Part shown: one piece after another, positions 23,250 to 29,749 of the stretch | Numbering within the stretch: position 1 is the first letter of the stretch | How the letters are laid out: the number at the start of each line of letters is the position of its first letter | Assembly (NCBI GenBank): GCA_036897445.1 | Contig: JAYMTL010000179.1 | Location: 1 to 29,749, forward strand | Direction of reading: 5' to 3' | Source: Pelargonium tetragonum | Taxonomy: Eukaryota > Streptophyta > Magnoliopsida > Geraniales > Geraniaceae | DNA length: 29,749 nucleotides | Program-made: the position numbers and the translations under genes | Notes under the pieces: model-generated | What the model was told of the DNA's origin: nothing | The model's input: the letters and a program-made list of their open reading frames with translations, nothing else | The model's database searches: none

Positions 23250-24488
23250 AAATGTACGCAATATGGTATCATAAAGTCTTGTTTTAGAGCTTCCGCAAAC
23301 TCGGCTACACTCTGTCTGTGTAAAAAGCTAAATCTGGGATTCCTTTCCTTCTGGGCTAGATATAGATGTAACTTATTTCCTAAAGAGGGGCGCTCTTTGT
23401 CTTTCTGTAGTATGAAATAGAAGGGTTAAGAATTGGCTCAGGATTGCCTAGAAGTAGTAGGAACCTAATATTGAAGTTTGTAAGGCCCGGGCTTTTTCCA
23501 GCTAGCTTTTAAAAAATTTAAGGGTATTCGTTTTCTAGTAGAGTTTACGGGTAAAAACATAGAGAAAAGAGTACGTTAGGTGGAGAGTCTAAGTGTTGAG
23601 TTACTGGAGTGTTAGGACCTTTTGGGAAGACGTGACAGAAGGAAAAAATCAGATTAAAGGAAACCTCTAAAAAAAGTTAACTAGAATAGAAATGACAAGG
23701 GGAACCCCACATATAGCTATATAGCTGCGGATTTTAGTCTTTAGGACTCAAAAATACGAAGAGTTCACGATTTCTAATATACAATTCTCCTTTTAAATAT
23801 TAAATCGGATTGCGTAGAAAACGTCTCTGTACAAGCTCTTTAAATTAACAAATTTTAGTATAACTTCAGTATGAAATAGAATTTTTTTTCCTTCGAGCTT
23901 TTCTCTCGGTTTTTAGAATGGTAATAGGATCCCCTGTAAATAAGAAATAACCTAAAAGAAAAATTGCTTACTAGTTGCCACTATAGTAGTTGGAGTTCAA
24001 ATTCATAGGGTTTCCTTGATATAGATATAAGCGCTGGGTATGCTTTTACTGAATTTAAGATTCAGCTTTATTGAAAAGTGGTTGCTTATAATACTCAAGG
24101 TTTAGCGGAATGTACCAATAAGGAAATACCCGGATGCTCGGGTTTTCTTGAATTCTACATGCACTTTATCCGGATACCCCAAGCCATCTTTGTACAAATT
24201 AACGCTTTAATATTTAGAAACTCGTGCCTAAGTTGTTAAATTTTCTTATAAGGAGCTCTGCTTAACTTATAGTACCTTATTGTATAATGTAATTAAAAAA
24301 CTCTCTAAAAATTGTTCAACATCAGGTATACGTTTTAAGCTTCAATCAAGGACAGATTCCTAAATAGACCCAAATTCTTCGGTGCGTTTACTAAAGGATT
24401 TTCGTCTTTTATACAGAAAAAGTAGCCCTTGAATAGGCCTGTATTGTCACAAATCATACAAGAGTACTTGGGTCTTCCTAGTTACTCT
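23250..24488. other. gene-less AT-rich DNA
   Basis: No gene is seen. It contains a GCCCGGGC palindrome near 23484 and a 5-bp hairpin at 24128-24143 (ACCCG with CGGGT) followed by TTTTCTT, which looks loosely like a terminator but has no upstream gene. Confidence 0.5.
24128..24143 (+). repeat. short GC hairpin followed by T run
   Basis: ACCCG pairs with CGGGT around a 6-base loop, and T-rich sequence follows. The form recalls an intrinsic terminator, but the stem is only 5 bp and nothing upstream needs terminating, so I call it a hairpin only. Confidence 0.3.
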
Positions 24489-24968
24489 TTATTCAAGGTA
24501 TGATATGCCTGGATATTTCAAGCTTTCTGAAAGAGAGTCTATGCTCTGCTCTAGTTTCCGAGTTGTAAAGGGCTTAATAAATATACCAGCCTTTTGAATT
24601 CTTTGTAGTACGACCTTTTTAATGAGATTGTTCAAGGCATATCCCTTAAGAAAGAGAGACTTCGATTTTGATATATAAGTTTCTGCAAGCTCGAGATTGA
24701 TACAACTGGCAAAGAATAAAAACTCGTATGTTGTACTGATAAGTCTTAAGTTCAAAAAAGGCTACCCGATTAGGGTAGGGGTACGTACTCTACTAAAGTT
24801 TAATGCATAGGGAAATCGCTTTGCTTCATAATAATACTTAAAAATAGAGAATTTTTTTTTGTTAGAAAAACTTCTGCAGTTACTGACCAACCTCTTAGTA
24901 AAATAATTTAAGTAAATACCAGAATTACGTAAACTTGAAAGCCTAAAATACAAAAGAGTTCCCACTGT
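24489..24968 (-). other. nearly open minus-strand frame, one internal stop
   Basis: Two open frames of 67 and 88 codons lie end to end in the same minus-strand frame, separated by one TAG at 24762-24764 and two codons. They give about 160 codons with a single interruption. Neither has an ATG start: the candidate starts are GTG at 24965 and TTG at 24755. The downstream part looks protein-like, with a basic amphipathic stretch (LNNLIKKVVLQRIQKAGI, residues 41-58 of the second frame). No family is recognised. A stretch this long with at most one stop may occur about once by chance in a window of this size, so a decayed gene, a frame with a reassigned TAG, and coincidence are all possible. Confidence 0.15.
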
Positions 24969-26731
24969 CTATAGGATTACCTTTTATGAAACCTCAGTAT
25001 CAGTATCGGTAGCCTAGAGCCCTAGAATTAAACAAAAAACTAAACTTGATTCTATAACAACGCCTTAAGTCTCGAATACTCTAAAAACTCCCCCTTTGTT
25101 TAGAACCTGCAGTTCAGGCTTTTCCTTTTTAAGACCGAAGGAACGTATCTAAATTCTAAGTAAAGGTTTTGCAGAGTCTTTTTTAGTATAGTAACATATC
25201 AACAGCAGCCAAAGCAATTTGGGTTCCTTGTAACTGGTATCCCCGAGGGGTATAGATATAAGCCATTAGTCTTGTGCTGCTATAGCAGCCTTGTCGAATC
25301 TTGTAACTAAACTAAGCGGGCTTTTCTTTAAGTCCCATACCGGTATATAAATTGTCACAGCAAGTTTATTCTAGCAAAGTAGGATAGGCTTCCTCGGATC
25401 AAAAACCTCTTATAGGTTCTATTTAATTCCCCGCTCTTAGAATAAAAATCAGTCCTATGCAATAAAAGTTCTACTACTTAAGAAGGCCTTTTACTATACA
25501 AGGTTACTCTGGCTGGCTATTCCTATACTGAGTATTATTAACTAAAAGGACCCTTTCTCTAGTTCTCTCTCAAGGTTTAATTTAATAGGACTCTTTCCTA
25601 TAAAAGTAAATCCAGGAACTTCTTAATTCTAACAGGGTTCTCTACCCCAAAATTTATTTAAGACTTTCTTTTAATAAAGACTCACGAAGTTACGCTTATA
25701 ATAAATCTTTCTTGAAAAGGGGTACTTGGATACAGATATCCGCCAAAGAGAGGCTTAAAAGGAGGGCTTTTTAACACAAAATCGCTTATAAAAAGAAAAA
25801 AAAGTCTCGGGTTAGTAAAATTGAGAATTAAAAATATCAAGATAAAATTCCTGTTGGGTAATACTATCAAAGAAACCCTTTACGAGACCTTGTCAACTCT
25901 TTTAAGGTAATTAGGGACCCCTCCATTTAGTATTAATATCCCCGGCACCTTGTTATGAATTATTTAAGCAATTACTTACAAAATTATACCCTTGTAGATT
26001 TATACGGATATAAGATTTTCGAGACTAAAAAACTAAATTATATGTCCCCCTTTAAAGGCAGCCCTCTATCCAGCAAAGGGCACAAAACCCTAAGGCTAAC
26101 CCAAAAGAACAAACTAACTAAACATAAAAAAGAGCCCCTTATGCTCGAACAGGAATACTGCTTACTTAAGAATTCCTAAAGGCTTTACAGGATTTGGTCC
26201 GCCCTAGAAACCTTGGGAGCTATATTATTGTATCTAATTTGTACCTATAAGTTTGGACAAGGCTAAGTAAGAGCTGGTATAAAAACCCCGCGGAGCGGAA
26301 AGGGGATGTCGATTAAGCAAAGTGCTTGTATATTATAAAAAGATTTTAAGGTTCCCCACCAAGTAAAAGGATAAACTAGCACAAAAAAAGGTTCTCAAAA
26401 CCTTTAATTAAGGAAAGAACTGCATCGAGTCTTTATTAAATTAACTCCTAGCCCCGCTAACCAAAGCTTACTAGCGATACAAATATAGAATAGCTTTGAG
26501 TATAAATATAAAGTATGATACAGATACGGAGTCTCATAAAGCCTATCCTTTCCAAACCGGATTGCAAGGAATGACTAAAGAAATTATTAACATATAAGTT
26601 TGTTCTTCTATTGTGTAGAGAAATGACGCGTTCTTTAAAAAGTAGAGTTACAAAACCAAAGGGGGAATAAAAAATCACTTATATAGAACAAGCCCTATCC
26701 CCATGAATAGACTCCCCGCGCTTCCTTTTTA

Positions 26732-26800
26732 AAAAGCTTTTCTCCGGCAGAGCGCAAGTCAAAAGGCGACGAAGTCGTAGGTTCAAATTCCTTAGCTTTA
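26732..26800 (+). other. weak tRNA-like segment
   Basis: The ends AAAAGCT (26732-26738) and AGCTTTA (26794-26800) pair at six of seven positions, like an acceptor stem in a 69-nt molecule. Inside are a CTC/GAG mini-stem where a D arm would be, GCGCAAGTC, a CGAC-GAA-GTCG mini-hairpin resembling a long variable arm, and GTAGGTTCAAATTCC, which resembles a T arm. The T stem has only three pairs and an 8-base loop, and no normal 7-base anticodon loop can be drawn. At best it is a decayed tRNA or tRNA-derived piece, and it may be chance. Confidence 0.15.
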
Positions 26801-26873
26801 TGGCTTTATGTCAATCTAAGTTTCCTTCCTTTTAGTGAATTAAATAAAGTTAGCACAAATCTATCTAGGTAAT

Positions 26874-26890
26874 AAAAGCACGTCACGTCG
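26874..26890 (+). repeat. GCACGTCA repeat, copy 2
   Basis: It matches 22183-22199 at 16 of 17 bases. Here GCACG and CGTGC (26878-26893) could also form a 5-bp stem, which copy 1 does not preserve. Confidence 0.5.
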
Positions 26891-28433
26891 TGCAGTAAAA
26901 AGGCTTCAAGTATTGTAGTTACTGTAATATTCTTATATGTACTTAACTTATCTGTACTGGGTATTGTTTCTTTAAGGCGTATTACCCTTTTTATGGGCTT
27001 ATCCTTATAGAATAGAGTGCTGAGTAAGTTATATGCTATTTTTTAGAGCTTTTACTGCTAGAAAACCTAACCCAAGGCTTGTTATTCCTTGAAAAAAGAG
27101 TTTGCCCATTTAAGCAAAATTTAATTGAAGAGAGTCCTTATTTCGAGGGTAACCAAAAATCTAAGAAGGCCCGGGATTTAAATGGGTTTAAGTAAACAGT
27201 GTATAACCTAAGGAGATAGCTCTTAAATCTGGGAAAGTAACAATATCTTAAAACGAAGGCAAAAGTGCCAACCCAGGGTAAACTTAGAACTGCTACTGTT
27301 ACTTAAGAGTTAGGGAATCGAGATAATTTCATATCATATAAGTCCTTTATGATTATGAGAGCCCTTATTTAAAACGGTATCCTATAAAAATTTATACCCA
27401 ATCCAAATAAAGTTACAAAAAAAACTACAGAAGAATGCTTTATCGAGAGTTCCCCTTTTTTACTTGCTGGTTATTTATATTTGCTCTAATCCCAATATAA
27501 TTGGATACTTAAAAAGAATAAGTAGTATACTAGACCAGGCTTTTGAAGAGTTATTGCTTTATATGAAGGAGCCCCTAGCAGGGTTAATAGCACCCCTTAA
27601 GGAAGCGCCATAGTTTTTAGTTAGATATTTGAAGCTGCGCATTCTTTCCGACTAATACCGAGATCTGCTTCATAAACGAGCCCTAAAGTTTAGGAAGTCT
27701 AGTTTTTAACATAAGTAAGCGGGCACTTTGTTCTCCTTTTAAGGCCACAATATGGACCACACTTTAAATTAAGTGGAGGAACCCCAGTTTAGTTTGGAGT
27801 AAGTCTTCACCATCTCTTAGATTTCACAAGTTACTTTTGAGGAGCCCAAATAAGGTCAAACAAAGTTTAATAAAGAGGACGGACCTCCGCAGCAATTTCT
27901 TGAATGAAAAATAGACCTTATAAGAAGTTTCTAAAAACAATAAACGCATAAAAAGCTTTATATAAGGTATTTGCATTCGGGTTGAATATACCTTGTTACT
28001 CGGTAAAAAAAGGGGGGGATCCCTTAATTTGCTAAGCAAAACTTTTCCTGACCTCAAGTTGTTTACTAGATAAGTGCCACCTGTAACAGGGCTAGAAAAC
28101 CCCGAAAAAGTGATCCAAAGAGGGTGTTAATTAAAGCAGAGATAAAGCAAGGTGGGAACTAAACACTCAATTTTAGTCAGAAAACTAAGAGTACGGCGAA
28201 ACCCCTGAGGAGATCTCAACTGTAAACTCGCCAAAACAAAAACTTTATAGGAGGTGTCCTAAGTTGTGGCTTTAAGCCCTTTTGCATAACACTTCTTTTT
28301 TTAAGCTTAGTAATTCTTAAGAGGACCAGGTTTAAGATAAAGGGATCTTCTAATGTAATGTAAAGCTGGGCCCTGATAATTGGAGCAAAGAGACTCAAGT
28401 TGGTAGGTTTTTCAAAAATCTTTATTCAGCGAG

Positions 28434-28485
28434 GGAACTTGTATAAGAATGCTCAATATATATATATTGAGCCCCGATAAGTTCC
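28434..28485. repeat. imperfect inverted repeat with AT core
   Basis: A 22-bp perfect palindrome at 28451-28472 consists of GCTCA and TGAGC arms around alternating AT. Outside it, GGAACTT at 28434-28440 pairs with AAGTTCC at 28479-28485, across unpaired segments of 10 and 6 bases. The whole can fold into a 52-base interrupted hairpin. Alternating AT makes part of the symmetry trivial, but the two flanking arm pairs are not. Confidence 0.6.
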
Positions 28486-29749
28486 TATTTCCTATGTCTG
28501 GTTTGAGGCAACTTAGTAAAAGGATTGCCTCAAGAAAGGCGGCTGTTAGAAAAGTACACTTCTAAACATTTTAATAAGCGAGAAATTCCTAAAGGTAAAG
28601 CAAAAACTCATCAACAGTTGTTTTGTAGGTTCAAAAGCTCTGACAGCTTTTATTTATATAGGGCCTTTAGTTGTACCTTTGTATTAGATCTAGTTACTTT
28701 TTTATTCGACTATCAAAGCTACTAGGATAAAAGATAAAACCCCTAGTCTAACTCCTAATAAAATTATATGATACTAAAAGGAGCAGGTAACATTTTTTTT
28801 TTTAGATTTAGTATATTATAAAAGCTTTCCTAGTTATACTCGAGACTTTTTCGAAAAATTTTAAGTGAGTTGTACCCAATCCACTACCACTCTAAATTAC
28901 CCAAATTATCCCATTAAGACTACAGCCCAGAATGAGTATAAGGGAAAGTCTTAACAAAGAGAATTAACAGCACAGGTAAGTTAATTTAACCTGGGGCTAA
29001 GTTTCTAGTTAAAGTCCTTAAGGGGGTTTCTTTACTTGGACCTGGAAAGGGGCTTACTTAGTTCTACGTTGGCGTTTTTCAGGATCTTGCGTATTCTATA
29101 AATATAGAGTTTAGTCTCATGAAGTATGCTTGGTCGTCTTCATCTTGCTTTTTCTTCAATGTATCTCTATCGGGTTCCGGGGCTTTTGTAGGGTTGGTTC
29201 TCAAAGATCCTTGATATAGAAATTTAGACTACTCAAAGGAGCCCTTGTAAAATATGGATTCAATCCTGTAAAAAAGTAGCTGAATTAAGAGTTTTAGATA
29301 ACCCGCTTAAGGTTAAGGTTAAACGCCCGGCATTTTCTTCTGACAAATAGGTGGACTGAGGGGTTTTTTATATAATTTATGTTGTTTCCTATATAAAGGT
29401 AATACTACAGTAGACCAAGACTTCAATTTTCTTGTGGATTATATTCAGCACACCTCTTCTTTATTACAAAAATGTCCTAGATTCTCTATTCTATCTTAAA
29501 TTAAAGGGCACTGTAGGATACAAAATGTTTTATCATGACAGCCAGATGTATAGTAATATAAAATACCTGGTAGTTGGTGGAGCTCCCTTAAGAGAGCCGC
29601 TGCGGGTGCAATTGTGTCTTAATCAAGCCTTTCTGTTCAAGGATTAAAGAAGGGGAAGCGGGTCTTCCAGGATAAAAAGGATGATAACTTTTGTAAATTC
29701 TCGTTTTGACTTACTTATAAAAATGGCTATTATTGAAAATCTTTTATAT
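28486..29749. other. AT-rich DNA with short open frames
   Basis: No gene is recognised. Frames of 66 codons (28525-28725) and 71 codons (29432-29647) are open on the plus strand. The second starts at TTG, with its first ATG at 29525. An 11-base T run lies at 28793-28803. A short TAAGGT-type tandem lies near 29307-29321. Confidence 0.45.

Larger units (their letters stand above)
24969..28433. other. AT-rich DNA with several short open frames
   Basis: No gene is recognised. Open frames of 60-77 codons occur on both strands (25682-25870 minus, 25955-26179 plus, 26457-26678 minus, 27824-28057 minus, 28216-28398 minus). None has a recognisable motif. Open frames of this size are denser here than in the first 22.8 kb. 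The stretch also holds the 25545-25556 mini-palindrome, the second GCACGTCA copy (26874-26890) and a tRNA-like segment (26732-26800). Confidence 0.45.

Noticed and set aside
24128-24150. Intrinsic terminator (GC hairpin then T run)
   Set aside because: The stem is only 5 bp, the T run is interrupted, and there is no upstream gene to terminate.
25955-26179. 74-codon plus-strand ORF rich in Lys
   Set aside because: It has an ATG and reads as a plausible peptide, but it is short, isolated and unrecognised. It is counted only as part of the open-frame enrichment after 22.8 kb.
27824-28057. 77-codon minus-strand ORF
   Set aside because: It is rich in Leu, Phe and Lys as expected from AT-rich DNA, with no domain or context.
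29305-29323. TAAGGT-type tandem resembling an interstitial telomere repeat
   Set aside because: There are fewer than three units and no recognised telomere unit. A similar CTTAACC pair near 12013 is equally short.

Overview
This window is about 30 kb of low-GC DNA (about 35% GC in the lines I counted by hand). I could not recognise any protein gene, rRNA, confident tRNA, intron core, transposon or CRISPR array in it. Open frames are short. The longest run without a stop is 136 codons (22839-23246), and most open frames are 60-90 codons, which is about what chance gives at this base composition. The bulk of the window is therefore best read as non-coding DNA.

The source organism cannot be fixed. 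Two broad readings fit. The first is a bloated organellar (mitochondrial or plastid) intergenic region of a plant, alga or fungus. In favour are the high AG/CT and TA steps, the low CG, CA/TG and AC/GT steps, the many small dispersed GC-cored palindromes and the short recurrent motifs. The second is a gene-poor AT-rich block of a eukaryotic nuclear genome, for example one worn down by C-to-T mutation. In favour is TpA exceeding ApT in the lines I counted. The near absence of long ORFs argues against an ordinary bacterial, archaeal or viral genome.

Layout. 1-6447: featureless AT-rich DNA with scattered mini-palindromes. 6448-6571: a hairpin cluster ending in a perfect 30-bp palindrome, the clearest structural signal in the window. 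6572-11739: featureless apart from mini-palindromes and one copy of a GC-cored repeat. 11740-12010 and 12240-12960: adjacent blocks of opposite strand bias (pyrimidine-rich, then purine-rich). 12961-18529: mostly featureless, with a 12-bp-stem hairpin at 16116-16150. 18530-18860: a second pyrimidine-rich block that shares short motifs with the first pair. 18861-22838: repeat copies and small hairpins. 22839-29749: a stretch noticeably richer in open frames than the rest, holding the longest ORF, a nearly open minus-strand frame, a weak tRNA-like fold and a long imperfect inverted repeat around an AT core.

No pathway or operon can be built from these pieces. The useful content is structural: a small set of palindromes, several short dispersed repeat families, an over-represented octamer (TTAGTAAG), strand-asymmetric blocks and an uneven distribution of open frames.
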